DNA of 56,399 nucleotides from a virus. Shown here piece by piece: positions 22,588 to 30,730 of the stretch. Location: positions 1-56,399 of the IMG/VR virus record IMGVR_UViG_3300005329_000004; one strand, 5' to 3'. The position numbers and the translations under genes were made by a program. The notes beneath the pieces were generated by a model. That model had not been told where the DNA came from. It was given only the letters and a program-made list of their open reading frames with translations, and searched no databases. Numbering within the stretch: position 1 is the stretch's first letter; each line of letters begins with the position of its first letter.

Positions 22588-22614
22588 CCACGATCACACG
22601 GCGTGTGATCGTGG
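22588..22614. promoter_or_regulatory. 27-bp palindrome upstream of helicase gene
   Basis: Perfect 12-base arms CCACGATCACAC and GTGTGATCGTGG around a 3-base centre, 16 bases before the start at 22631. No run of T follows on either strand, so an operator for a dimeric regulator, or a hairpin acting on translation, is more likely than a simple terminator. Confidence 0.55.
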
Positions 22615-22630
22615 GTCGTCGGCGGTCCGC

Positions 22631-24016
22631 ATGACCGGCCTCTCGTACGCCGGCTTCCTCGAGCGGAAGTCGCAACTCGGAACGTTCGACGGGTTCGCGC
22701 CGCGCTCGCTGCCCTCGTTCTTATTCGATTTCCAGGCCGATCTCGTCGCATGGGCGCTCAGGAAGGCCCGCGCTGGCATCTTCGCCGATTGCGGCCTCGG
22801 CAAATCGCCGATGCTGCTCGCGTGGTCGAACGCCGTCGTCGAGCGCGAGAACAAATCGGTCCTGGTGCTCTCGCCGCTGGCCGTCGCGGCTCAGCTCCAG
22901 CGCGAAGCGCAGAAGTTTGGCATCGACGCGGTTCGCTCGAGCGACGGACGGACCCCCGCCCGGCCGACGATCGTCCTTACCAACTACGAACGACTGCACC
23001 ACTTCAACGCCGACGATTTCGCGGGCGTGGTGTGCGACGAATCGAGTATCCTGAAATCGTTCGACGGCGTGCGCCGGAGCGACATCACGGCGTTCATGCG
23101 CAAGCGAAAGTATCGGCTCTTGTGCACGGCCACTGCGGCCCCGAACGACTACGTCGAACTCGGCACCTCGAGCGAAGCGTTGGGCGAGCTCGGATATGTC
23201 GATGTCTTGAATCGGTTCTTCAAAAACGATCTCAATAATTCGGCGACAGGCCGCGGCTACCTCGGGACCAAGAACGCATGGCGCTTCAAGGGCCACGCTG
23301 AGGAACCGTTTTGGCGTTGGGTCGCCTCGTGGGCGCGTGCGCTGCGGCGGCCATCCGATTTGGGATTCGACGACGATCGATTCATTCTGCCGCCGCTCGA
23401 GGAAGTCGAGCACGTCGTGAGCGCGCTGACGTTGCGTGAGGGCGAGCTCTTCGCGCTTCCGGCGGCCGATCTCCATGAGCAGCGTGAAGAACGTCGTCGC
23501 ACAATCGGCGAGCGGTGCGAGAAAGTCGCGTCGCTCGTGGCCGACACCGGCAAGCCCGCGCTTGTCTGGTGTCATCTGAACGACGAAGGCGATTGTCTCG
23601 AGCGATTGATCGCCGGTGCGGTTCAGGTGTCGGGGTCGGATTCTGACGATGAGAAGGAAGCAAAGCTGCTCGCGTTCGCCGCTGGCGAATCACGCGTGCT
23701 CGTGACCAAGCCCAAGATCGGCGCGTGGGGCTTGAACTTCCAGCACTGCGCGCACGTCACCTGTTTTCCGTCGCATTCGTTCGAGCAGTACTACCAGGCC
23801 GTTCGTCGCTGTTGGCGATTTGGCCAGCGCAACCCTGTTCGCGTCGACGTCGTCACGACTGAGGGCGAGCGGGGCGTCACGGCCAACGTGCAACGCAAAG
23901 CGCGCCAGGCCGACGAGATGTTCGACGCGCTCGTGCGGCACATGCGAGACGCGACGACGATCGCGCGCCGGCGGCCCACCTCGACGCAATTCGCCGAGGT
24001 GCCGTCATGGCTGTAG
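22631..24016 (+). CDS. SNF2/DEAD-type helicase
   Basis: 461 residues. Walker A is in FADCGLGKSPM (residues 51-61), the DEAD-box equivalent is VVCDESS (133-139), motif III is LLCTATAAPND, and the C-terminal half has PALVWCHLNDEGD, VLVTKPKIGAWGLNF and the motif VI region QYYQAVRRCWRFGQ. This is the SNF2-like group often found in phages. It overlaps the methyltransferase gene by ten bases. It may open or remodel DNA during replication or modification. Confidence 0.8.
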   Translation: MTGLSYAGFLERKSQLGTFDGFAPRSLPSFLFDFQADLVAWALRKARAGIFADCGLGKSPMLLAWSNAVVERENKSVLVLSPLAVAAQLQREAQKFGIDAVRSSDGRTPARPTIVLTNYERLHHFNADDFAGVVCDESSILKSFDGVRRSDITAFMRKRKYRLLCTATAAPNDYVELGTSSEALGELGYVDVLNRFFKNDLNNSATGRGYLGTKNAWRFKGHAEEPFWRWVASWARALRRPSDLGFDDDRFILPPLEEVEHVVSALTLREGELFALPAADLHEQREERRRTIGERCEKVASLVADTGKPALVWCHLNDEGDCLERLIAGAVQVSGSDSDDEKEAKLLAFAAGESRVLVTKPKIGAWGLNFQHCAHVTCFPSHSFEQYYQAVRRCWRFGQRNPVRVDVVTTEGERGVTANVQRKARQADEMFDALVRHMRDATTIARRRPTSTQFAEVPSWL

Positions 24017-25056
24017 CCAATCTGATTCCGCGCCAGCGCGTAACGGATCGCTACGCACTATACGAAGGCGACTGCATCGAAACGATGGCGTCGTTTCCTG
24101 ACGCGAGCGTGGGCCTATCCGTGTATTCGCCGCCGTTCGGCGGGCTCTATCAGTACTCGTCGGACGATCGCGACCTGTCGAATTGTCGCGATTACACGGA
24201 GTTCTTCGAGCACTACGCGTACGTCGTGCGCGAGCTCGCGCGGCTCACCATGTCGGGTCGCATGACCGCGGTCCACTGCATGGACGTGCCGTCCGGGAAT
24301 TCGGGAACCGATTATCTCGTCGATTTCCCCGGCGACATCATCCGGCTCCATGAGCGCGAAGGGTTCCGCTACGTCGCGCGGTATGCGATTTGGAAAGAAC
24401 CGCTCGCCGTCCGCAACCGGACGATGGCCAAGAACTTGGCGCACAAGACGATCGTTGACGATTCATCGCGCTGTAGCGTGGCGTCAGCGGACTACCTCCT
24501 CGCGTTCCGGCGAGACGGGAAGAACACGGTTCCGATCGCGCACCAGGTTGGCTTGCTCGAGTATGCGGGCTCGCGCGTGCCGCCGGCGTCCGTGCTTCGC
24601 TATCGCGGCTGGACCGGCAACCAGATCGAAAACCGCTACTCGCATTGGATTTGGCGACAGTACGCATCCGCATTTTGGGACGACATTCGTCTCGATCGCG
24701 TGCTGCCGTATCGCGAGGCGCGCGAGGCCGACGATGAGAAGCACGTGCATCCGCTCCAGCTCGACGTCATTCAGCGCGTTCTTACGCTCTGGTCGAACCC
24801 TGGCGACACCGTACTCACTCCGTTCATGGGTGTCGGATCAGAAGTGTACGAGGCTGTCAGGTCCGCCCGTCGTGGTGTCGGGATAGAGCTCAAGCCGAGC
24901 TACTACCGACAAGCTGAACGGAACGTTGCCGCGGCGCTCCTCCCGGCCTCAGAGCAGGCCGTGTTGTTCGACAAAATCGGCGCAGAAACCCCCGAAAACG
25001 ACCCTGATTCCCCGGTCCAGATCGCCGCGCATTCCGGCGCAAACGAGGCCAAATGA
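24007..25056 (+). CDS. N4-cytosine/N6-adenine DNA methyltransferase
   Basis: 349 residues. Catalytic motif IV is SPPF (residues 41-44) in VGLSVYSPPFGG, and the S-adenosylmethionine motif I, FMGVGS, is near residue 273, followed by GVGIELKPSYYRQA. The order IV then I marks the beta-type N4/N6 amino-methyltransferases; SPPF is compatible with either base. Coupled to the helicase upstream and by ATGA to the replication gene downstream. Likely protects phage DNA from restriction or marks it for a phage function; the target site cannot be read from sequence. Confidence 0.82.
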   Translation: MAVANLIPRQRVTDRYALYEGDCIETMASFPDASVGLSVYSPPFGGLYQYSSDDRDLSNCRDYTEFFEHYAYVVRELARLTMSGRMTAVHCMDVPSGNSGTDYLVDFPGDIIRLHEREGFRYVARYAIWKEPLAVRNRTMAKNLAHKTIVDDSSRCSVASADYLLAFRRDGKNTVPIAHQVGLLEYAGSRVPPASVLRYRGWTGNQIENRYSHWIWRQYASAFWDDIRLDRVLPYREAREADDEKHVHPLQLDVIQRVLTLWSNPGDTVLTPFMGVGSEVYEAVRSARRGVGIELKPSYYRQAERNVAAALLPASEQAVLFDKIGAETPENDPDSPVQIAAHSGANEAK

Positions 25057-25922
25057 GCGAAGCGCCGAGCTTCCCGTTCTACGCCAACGACTTCGTCGGC
25101 GGCCGCGTCGCGACCTATAATCTCGACGAAATCGGCGCGTATTCTCTACTTCTCGCGTTCGATTGGACGCTGAACGGACTCCCAACCGAGCTCGAAAAGC
25201 TCGCGAAGTTGTGTCGAGTCTCGACGCGGAAATTCCAGAAAATTTGGGCGACGATCGCGGATCAGTTCCCCGAACGCGACGGACGTAGGTATAACCCGCG
25301 CCTTGCCTTAGAGCGTGCCAAGAAGGGCATCAAGACTGTCCAAGCGCGAGACGCCGCATCCTTGCGTTGGCAGAGCGGCGGCAATGCGGACGCAGATGCC
25401 GACGCATCGAATCCGCATTACGAAAACGATGCTACCACTACCAGTACCAGTTCCTTACCTAGTAACCAAGTAGAGGTTGTTAGTACCGCGCGCGAGAATT
25501 CGAGCGAAGTCGCCTCAGGAAGCGGTGCCCCGTCGCCGCACATTCGCTTGGTCGTCGCCGCGAACAAAGGGCTCGCCGAACATCCGACGCGACCGCAACC
25601 GGTGCCGCGTCTCTTCGCCGGTCAGGCGAGCTCGCTGCAAGCCGCAGACACGATCCTCCAGGCAGGCGTCCCGCTCGCTTTTGCCGAATCGCGGATCTAC
25701 GGCTTGGCTCGAACGCATAACGCCGACGGCGAAGTGAAGTCGCTCCGCTACTTCGCCGCGGCCACCATCCGCGCGTGGCAGGAACACCTGGCGGCCTCGG
25801 ACGCGAGTAACGCCGTGATCACACCGAACGGCGCGCCGATTAACGGAGCTCGTCGCGAGTCGCCGCCAGGGCCAGGCGAGCGCGGCTACCGCAACAGCGT
25901 CGCAGCCTTGGAGGGGCTCTAG
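25053..25922 (+). CDS. DUF1376-type replication initiator-like protein
   Basis: 289 residues. SFPFYANDFVGGRVATYNLD, GAYSLLLAFDWTLNGLP and LCRVSTRKFQKIWATI form the DUF1376 (YdaU-like) winged-helix domain found in phage replication genes. A low-complexity linker (about residues 110-160) is coded by AT-rich repeats, a candidate origin. The C-terminal part (AADTILQAGVPLAFAESRIY) resembles primosome-type tails. Followed three bases later by a helicase-loader-like gene, it matches the usual initiator-loader pair. Confidence 0.72.
   Translation: MSEAPSFPFYANDFVGGRVATYNLDEIGAYSLLLAFDWTLNGLPTELEKLAKLCRVSTRKFQKIWATIADQFPERDGRRYNPRLALERAKKGIKTVQARDAASLRWQSGGNADADADASNPHYENDATTTSTSSLPSNQVEVVSTARENSSEVASGSGAPSPHIRLVVAANKGLAEHPTRPQPVPRLFAGQASSLQAADTILQAGVPLAFAESRIYGLARTHNADGEVKSLRYFAAATIRAWQEHLAASDASNAVITPNGAPINGARRESPPGPGERGYRNSVAALEGL
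25431..25490 (+). other. Candidate replication origin in initiator linker
   Basis: Within the GC-rich initiator gene this stretch is AT-richer and built of repeated TACC/ACCA units (CTACCACTACCAGTACCAG), then TTACCTAGTAA, a short inverted repeat. Lambdoid phages place their origin as iterons in the linker of the O gene; the same location here suggests an origin. No binding data exist. Confidence 0.35.
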
Positions 25923-25925
25923 CCG

Positions 25926-26516
25926 ATGATCGACAAGGAGATTTTCGCGCAGCGCATGGGGTTGCTCGCCGGTCGCATCGGGCGCGAGCTCGAGGCGCCG
26001 GTGTTTCGGGAGTATTACACGCAACTCTCCGACATGCTGACGACGCAGCAATTCGTCGCCGCGACGGCGTTGGCGTTTCACACGTGGAGCGCCGAGTACC
26101 GGAACTGGCCGTCTCCCAAGCAACTCGTCGAGCTGATCGCGCCCGTCGAGGAGCCCGAACTGTCTGCCGGCGAAGCCTTCGAGCGCGTGCTCGCGATCGC
26201 GGGTCGGTACGTGCACAGCCCCGACTTCGCGCAGCGCATGCCGGACATCCAGAGGCTCGGCGCCAACACGGTGCGCGCATTCCGCGCGGCCGGCGGGTTC
26301 CGAGACTTCTCGAATCCGCTCGAGTCGGAACTCCCGTGGCTTCGCAAGCGATTCGTCCAGGCGTACGAGGCGACGTGTGCGACCGCGGAGTCGGAGCAGG
26401 CCGCGCAGCTCGCGTTAGCATCGGCAAGCGCGCAGGTCGAAGCGCTCACGAATGCGACCGCGGCGAAGCTCGGCGTCGAGCCGTCGAAGCGCATTGCCGC
26501 CGGCGGTGCGCGATGA
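25926..26516 (+). CDS. Helicase-loader-like replication protein
   Basis: 196 residues. EAPVFREYYTQLSDMLTTQQ, FVAATALAFHTWSAEYRNWP and SPKQLVELI give the helical pattern of the G39P/loader-and-inhibitor family, which brings the replicative helicase to the origin. The rest is helical with an Ala-rich end. It follows the DUF1376 gene by three bases. The assignment is from pattern and position and is moderate. Confidence 0.5.
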   Translation: MIDKEIFAQRMGLLAGRIGRELEAPVFREYYTQLSDMLTTQQFVAATALAFHTWSAEYRNWPSPKQLVELIAPVEEPELSAGEAFERVLAIAGRYVHSPDFAQRMPDIQRLGANTVRAFRAAGGFRDFSNPLESELPWLRKRFVQAYEATCATAESEQAAQLALASASAQVEALTNATAAKLGVEPSKRIAAGGAR

Positions 26517-26896
26517 AACACGCCGCCTACTCCGTCGCGGATCACGAACGGGTCCAGCTCGGGATCCACGCCACCGAGTGCACGCCCGAGGACGATCGTC
26601 CCGGCATCTCGGTCCGGTTCCACGTCACGGCGAATCTCAACGCCGGGAACGGGAAAGTGCTCAAGACCAAAGCGCTCGACGCCATCGCGCGGTCGCATGT
26701 GTTCTTGGCCGTCGACTTGAGTGCCGGTGGCTGGGTGGATTCGAACGGGCTGGGCGTGCTCTTATCGATCGCGAATGCGGCACGGCGCGCGGGTGGGGCT
26801 CTGGCAATCGAGGGTGCGGACCCCGACCTCCTGGCGACGTTGGAGCAGACAGGCATGGCAAGGCGATTCGTGATCGCCGAGGGCGCACGTCGATGA
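26513..26896 (+). CDS. STAS-domain protein (anti-sigma-factor antagonist-like)
   Basis: 127 residues. Residues 60-125 match a STAS domain: HVFLAVDLSAGGWVDSNGLG with the conserved DSNG (76-79, Ser77 being the phosphorylation site in SpoIIAA-type proteins), then LLSIANAARRAGGALAIEGA and LLATLEQTGMARRFVIAEGA. In bacteria such proteins bind anti-sigma factors and free sigma. The N-terminal 55 residues are less typical. It is coupled by ATGA to the loader gene and the next gene. A role in redirecting host transcription is possible but unproven. Confidence 0.75.
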   Translation: MKHAAYSVADHERVQLGIHATECTPEDDRPGISVRFHVTANLNAGNGKVLKTKALDAIARSHVFLAVDLSAGGWVDSNGLGVLLSIANAARRAGGALAIEGADPDLLATLEQTGMARRFVIAEGARR

Positions 26897-27159
26897 CCGA
26901 CCGCTGCGTGCACGACTTCGTCCCGATGTGTGACGTGCCATGTGTCGGCGAGCGTGAGTTTGTCTGCGCCAAGTGCGGCCTCGAAGTCGGCATCGGCGGC
27001 GCGCTCGCGAACCCGCGCACGGCGAAGGACGACAGCTATCGCCCGGACATTCCTCTCCGATCGACCGACGCGAACGTCGCCGAGTGGGCCGACGGCATCG
27101 CACGAAAAGCCACACACGAGCCCCCGCAGCACCGCAGTTCCACCCTCTCACGCGAGTAA
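26893..27159 (+). CDS. Small Cys-containing protein
   Basis: 88 residues. VHDFVPMCDVPCVGEREFVC then AKCGLEVGIGG gives two Cys pairs spaced as in a zinc ribbon. The rest is charged and probably unstructured. ATGA overlap with the STAS gene. Function unknown. Confidence 0.55.
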   Translation: MTDRCVHDFVPMCDVPCVGEREFVCAKCGLEVGIGGALANPRTAKDDSYRPDIPLRSTDANVAEWADGIARKATHEPPQHRSSTLSRE

Positions 27160-27165
27160 ACTCTC

Positions 27166-27387
27166 ATGGCCACGAAAGGCACGAAACGCCCCGTCACCCG
27201 CGCGCTCGATCTCGTTCGTCGGACACAATTCCGGAACGACCTGGGCGGCTATGTGCTGCCGATGGAGGACCGCGACGAATTGACCGCGATCCTGCACCAG
27301 ATCGACGCCTCGACGGGGAAACCCGATACCGCACGGCGGCGTGCGCGTAGCAAGAAGCCGGCGAAGAAAGCGAGGGCGCGGCGATGA
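27166..27387 (+). CDS. Small protein with basic, histone-like tail
   Basis: 73 residues. The first 50 are an ordinary mixed domain (LDLVRRTQFRNDLGGYVLPM), the last 20 a Lys/Arg/Ala tail (RRRARSKKPAKKARARR) that could bind DNA or RNA. ATGA overlap with the next gene. Confidence 0.55.
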   Translation: MATKGTKRPVTRALDLVRRTQFRNDLGGYVLPMEDRDELTAILHQIDASTGKPDTARRRARSKKPAKKARARR

Positions 27388-27569
27388 ACCGGCGCTCACA
27401 GCCAGAGCTGCCGAAACACTTTTGCGCTCTCCCGAGTCACGTCGGCCAGAAGCAACTCTCGGCCGGCGTCTACAAGATCGGCGCGTATCGGCCCGCGCCG
27501 GTCTGCAAGGCGTGCGTTGATGCAGCGCTAGCCGTGGGTGTCATCCCAAAGTTTGTAGCAAAAGACTGA
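27384..27569 (+). CDS. Small Cys-containing protein
   Basis: 61 residues (LPKHFCALPSHVGQKQLSAG, APVCKACVDAALAVGV). Three Cys and two His residues could form one zinc site. Coupled upstream by ATGA. Function unknown. Confidence 0.52.
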   Translation: MNRRSQPELPKHFCALPSHVGQKQLSAGVYKIGAYRPAPVCKACVDAALAVGVIPKFVAKD

Positions 27570-27589
27570 CACAGCCGCCCCAGATAATC

Positions 27590-27799
27590 ATGATCACGCT
27601 CTATCTCGCGCGATTCCTCGCCCGGCTCGGTGCCAAATGCGACCGCACCGCCGATCGGCTCTATCGCATCCAGTCGGGTATCGACGCTCGACGAGCGATG
27701 GCGCGGCTCACGGAGAATCACGCGACGAGACGACGCATGCCATTCACCCGGGTTGATCTCACGTACACGCACGAAGCCCACGACGAGAGGAATCGCTGA
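27590..27799 (+). CDS. Small basic protein
   Basis: 69 residues with an amphipathic N-terminal helix (MITLYLARFLARLGAKCDRT) and an Arg-rich remainder. It ends in a TGATG overlap with the next gene. No family recognised. Confidence 0.5.
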   Translation: MITLYLARFLARLGAKCDRTADRLYRIQSGIDARRAMARLTENHATRRRMPFTRVDLTYTHEAHDERNR

Positions 27800-27969
27800 T
27801 GCCGCGCGTCATGAAGGTCATTCAGTCGGAGATCGTTCGCGGTGACGGCACGCCGACGAATATCTCGCGCATGGTCACGCAGTATTTCACCCTCAATGGC
27901 AAGCTGCTCGCCGAACACGATCCATGTCCGCTCGGGATCGATCCATGCGACGAGCCCAAGAAGCAATGA
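27799..27969 (+). CDS. Small conserved phage protein
   Basis: 56 residues (MPRVMKVIQSEIVRGDGTPT, then RMVTQYFTLNGKLLAEHDPC). Small proteins of this type, with an RGDG turn and a YFT strand, occur in many phages as a beta sheet of unknown role. TGATG and ATGA overlaps couple it to both neighbours. Confidence 0.58.
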   Translation: MPRVMKVIQSEIVRGDGTPTNISRMVTQYFTLNGKLLAEHDPCPLGIDPCDEPKKQ

Positions 27970-28160
27970 TCTCGACAACCGCGACGCCGGCGAAGACGGC
28001 CAAGGTGCGTTGCACCGAATGCGGTTTGGAATCGCGTGCACCGATCGTCGTCGAGGTCGGCTCGCGGTCGGAGAACAAAGTCGGCCGCTGCGCCGATCGG
28101 AAAGCGTGTGCGATGCGGAAACGCCGAAGTGAGAATAAACGCAAAGCGGAGACGACATGA
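27966..28160 (+). CDS. Small zinc-finger-like protein
   Basis: 64 residues. RCTECGLESRAPIVVEVGS with a second Cys pair around RCADRKACAM makes a four-Cys zinc site; the end is Lys/Arg-rich (RKRRSENKRKAE). Probably a nucleic-acid-binding protein. ATGA overlaps on both sides. Confidence 0.55.
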   Translation: MISTTATPAKTAKVRCTECGLESRAPIVVEVGSRSENKVGRCADRKACAMRKRRSENKRKAETT

Positions 28161-28441
28161 GCGCCTCACGATTCAAATTCACCGGACGCGGCATCGCGCG
28201 CCCGAGAGCGAACGCCGAAGGGGAAGAACGGCGACAGCACATGCAGCGGCTCGCCCAATCGCGGGCGGAACGCCAACGGTTGCTCGACGCGCGGCGGTCC
28301 GAGGAAGCGGCAGCGTTGGTCGCATTGGCGAGAGCGGAACGCGCGAAGCGCATCGCGGCAGGCAAAGTCGTTGCTCCGAGCTACGAAGAGTGGAAAGAGG
28401 GGTGTGCGCGAACATTCACGGCCATGGGAGACCTGGCATGA
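28157..28441 (+). CDS. Small helical charged protein
   Basis: 94 residues. A long charged helix (EERRQHMQRLAQSRAERQRL, EEAAALVALARAERAKRIA) takes up most of the protein. No family recognised. ATGA overlaps on both sides. Confidence 0.52.
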   Translation: MSASRFKFTGRGIARPRANAEGEERRQHMQRLAQSRAERQRLLDARRSEEAAALVALARAERAKRIAAGKVVAPSYEEWKEGCARTFTAMGDLA

Positions 28442-29100
28442 AACCCTGGACGAAATTCCTCGCCTGGTTGCTGTGGCACGCGAACGCTGTGATGGGATCG
28501 TCCGTCGATCGGTTCGCCGCGTACGCGATCAAAGAGCGGATCCTGCGCCGCTGGGGCAGGTTGGTCGGCGAGGATATTCAACACATCAAGCGCGAATGCT
28601 ACAGCTGCGACGGGTCAGGATACTACTACGCCGGCGAGGACTGTTGGCTCTGCGGCGGGACTGGTATCTACGACGAGAAATGGATTCGCTTGGAGCGCTG
28701 GGAATTCGGCGGCCACATCTTCCATCGTCCGATCGGCAATATGTGGCCGCCGATGAACGGCATGGTGACGGTCGAAGGACGGATTTACCACACCGACCGA
28801 AACGACGCAGCGAGCAACGACGCGTTGCTATGGCTGGCGCTCCTGTTCGATCGACGATTCTTCTCGCAGCAATTGACGCGGGCGCGCGGCCATCGCGAGT
28901 TGTGGCGGCCGATGCTCGCATTGCAAGCGCTCGTCTTCGAGCTCCGGCCGCGCTCGCGATTCCGCCAGTTTGTGATCGCGCGGCGCAACTGCATAATGTG
29001 CCATCGGGATTTCTGGCGGCTGTTCAATCGCGGATCGCATCACCAGTGCGCCGCGTGCTCCGCTCAGCATCTCGCCGTTGACGACGAACTCCCATTCTGA
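28438..29100 (+). CDS. Protein with DnaJ-type zinc fingers
   Basis: 220 residues. CYSCDGSGYYYAGEDCWLCG then GTG gives two CxxCxGxG repeats, the signature of the DnaJ zinc centre, at about residues 54-76. Four more Cys near the end (CIMC, CAAC) form another site. The middle is a helical domain with Trp and Arg residues. No J domain is present, so this is not a co-chaperone proper. It lies before the RuvC-like gene. Function unknown. Confidence 0.6.
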   Translation: MKPWTKFLAWLLWHANAVMGSSVDRFAAYAIKERILRRWGRLVGEDIQHIKRECYSCDGSGYYYAGEDCWLCGGTGIYDEKWIRLERWEFGGHIFHRPIGNMWPPMNGMVTVEGRIYHTDRNDAASNDALLWLALLFDRRFFSQQLTRARGHRELWRPMLALQALVFELRPRSRFRQFVIARRNCIMCHRDFWRLFNRGSHHQCAACSAQHLAVDDELPF

Positions 29101-29102
29101 CC

Positions 29103-29666
29103 ATGAGCCACATGATCATCACCGCGCTCGACCTCTCGCTCACCGCAGCCGGATGGGCCACGACGCATGCCATCGTCACCGATGCGACGAGCGGTGTGCT
29201 CTCACCGCCCAAGGGCCTCGATCGCGGCATGGCCCGCTTGCGCTGGATGCGGTCCAAAGTGATCGACATCGTGGCCGCGAGCAATCTCGTCGTCATCGAG
29301 GGCTACGCCTTCGGCGTGCAAGGACAGCAAGGCCACATCTCGCTCGGGGAGTTGGGCGGCGTCGTCCGGTTGGCGATCGCGGATCGTGGGATTCCCTACG
29401 TCGAGATTCCGCCGAGCTGCGTCAAGCTCTTCGCGACCGGAAAGGGCAACGCACCCAAGGACGAAGTGCTCGCGGCCGCGATTCGGAAACTCGAATACGC
29501 CGGACACGATCACAACGAGGCCGACGCGCTGTGGCTACTCGAGATGGCGCATACCCGATATAGCGATCTCTGGCCGGATGGAGTCTCGGAGTCGGTCAAG
29601 CGCTCGCTAGCAAAAATCCAATGGCCAGCGATGCGCCGCGATGGCGTCATGGCGGAGGCGGTATGA
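29103..29666 (+). CDS. RuvC-like Holliday-junction resolvase
   Basis: 187 residues. The RNase H-fold acidic residues are in place: Asp10 in ITALDLSLTAAGWA, Glu66 in NLVVIEGYAFG, and Asp136/Asp141 in HDHNEADALWLLE. The EGYAFG and NEADALWL segments are typical of phage RuvC-type enzymes. It would cut branched DNA before packaging, consistent with its place just before the terminase region. Length is normal for the family. Confidence 0.82.
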   Translation: MSHMIITALDLSLTAAGWATTHAIVTDATSGVLSPPKGLDRGMARLRWMRSKVIDIVAASNLVVIEGYAFGVQGQQGHISLGELGGVVRLAIADRGIPYVEIPPSCVKLFATGKGNAPKDEVLAAAIRKLEYAGHDHNEADALWLLEMAHTRYSDLWPDGVSESVKRSLAKIQWPAMRRDGVMAEAV

Positions 29667-29730
29667 TCACGCGCCATCCCGCGCATTTCAACGCGCCCGA
29701 TGATTCGCCTCACTAGAGATCGAGAACGCC

Positions 29731-30045
29731 ATGAGCCAAGAGCCCCAGGAACTCGCGCAGCTCGACCCAGCGCAACTCAGCGCCATCGAGGAGCAACTCA
29801 TACTTCTCAGCAACATGTATCGGCGCCCGACGCCAAAAGAGCCGGAGAGCGGACGTCGACGCGTCGATATTGCCTACTGCTTACTGATCGAGCTACCGAT
29901 CAGGGGGGACAATGTCTTTGAGGCGATCCAAGTAAGCGAAGCACTCGGGCACCGAGTGTACGTCGAGCTAGATCGCGGCGGCAAGGAAGGCGCGATTCCG
30001 TATGCGCTCCAGTTCTTCGCCTTTGTCGACGAACGCGGCGGCTGA
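29731..30045 (+). CDS. Protein of unknown function before terminase
   Basis: 104 residues, starting MSQEPQELAQLDPAQLSAIE, with strands later (RRVDIAYCLLIELPIRGDNV, HRVYVELDRGGKEGAIPYAL). No family recognised. It ends three bases before the next start. Confidence 0.52.
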   Translation: MSQEPQELAQLDPAQLSAIEEQLILLSNMYRRPTPKEPESGRRRVDIAYCLLIELPIRGDNVFEAIQVSEALGHRVYVELDRGGKEGAIPYALQFFAFVDERGG

Positions 30046-30048
30046 CTG

Positions 30049-30480
30049 ATGAGCGACGACGAGAAGCCGGACGAGCCGGCGGCGCCAGCGCTCGTGCACC
30101 AGCGGCACGGCGGGGCGATTCGCACTGGCGGTCGTCATCCACGCTTGGACGCGCCGACCGACACCGACTGCGCCGAGGCCGCGCGTCGAGTGCTCTATTC
30201 GGTCATTCCACGGCTAACGCGCATCGCCAGGAACACCCCAGCGCGTGCTCGGAAGAATGATAAACGGACGAAACTCAAGCGCCCGTACAGCGTCGGCTCA
30301 CAACTGAAGGCTATCTCTGAGCTGCGCATGATCGCCATGATGGACCGCACGCTCCGCGAAGGCCGCGTGACGGCCAGTCTCTTCGCGACGCGCGACGAGA
30401 TCATCGAGTTCTTCGACGGCAACCGCGACCACGCCGACGCGCTCATGGCGAAGATCGCGCCGCACTGGCTGGGGATCTAA
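30049..30480 (+). CDS. Basic protein of unknown function before terminase
   Basis: 143 residues, with a disordered acidic start (SDDEKPDEPAAPA), a helical Arg/Lys-rich middle (RLTRIARNTPARARKNDKRT) and a helical end (LFATRDEIIEFFDGNRDHAD). Position and basic helices would fit a DNA-recognition subunit of the terminase, but no terminase motif is visible. Confidence 0.5.
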   Translation: MSDDEKPDEPAAPALVHQRHGGAIRTGGRHPRLDAPTDTDCAEAARRVLYSVIPRLTRIARNTPARARKNDKRTKLKRPYSVGSQLKAISELRMIAMMDRTLREGRVTASLFATRDEIIEFFDGNRDHADALMAKIAPHWLGI

Positions 30481-30505
30481 TACACTCACTGGGAGATCTG
30501 AACAC

Positions 30506-30721
30506 ATGGCGACAACCGCGGAACTGTTTACCATCAACGCCTCGAGCCTCTACGCCAAGGCCAATGGATTCTTGCCATCCGATCGGGTATCGATTCGGAT
30601 AGCGATAGCGACCGGCGAGCTTCCGGCACGGAAATTACCCGGCCCGCGAGGCGCGTGGGTCATAGAGCGCGAACACCTGATCGCCTTTTTCCGCATGCAA
30701 AAGCGCGCCTCGGGCAGGTAG
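30506..30721 (+). CDS. Small HTH protein directly upstream of TerL
   Basis: 71 residues with GGGAG upstream. INASSLYAKANGFLPSDRVS, then GELPARKLPGPRGAWVIER and EHLIAFF, is an HTH_17/excisionase-like winged helix. Being nine bases before the large terminase gene, it may be the small terminase or a late-gene regulator. Confidence 0.55.
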   Translation: MATTAELFTINASSLYAKANGFLPSDRVSIRIAIATGELPARKLPGPRGAWVIEREHLIAFFRMQKRASGR

Positions 30722-30730
30722 CGCCAGCCG

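Noticed and set aside
29663-29716. A 17-codon frame starting in an ATGA overlap after the RuvC-like gene
   Set aside because: Too short, with no motif and no ribosome site of its own beyond the overlap; it may be chance.
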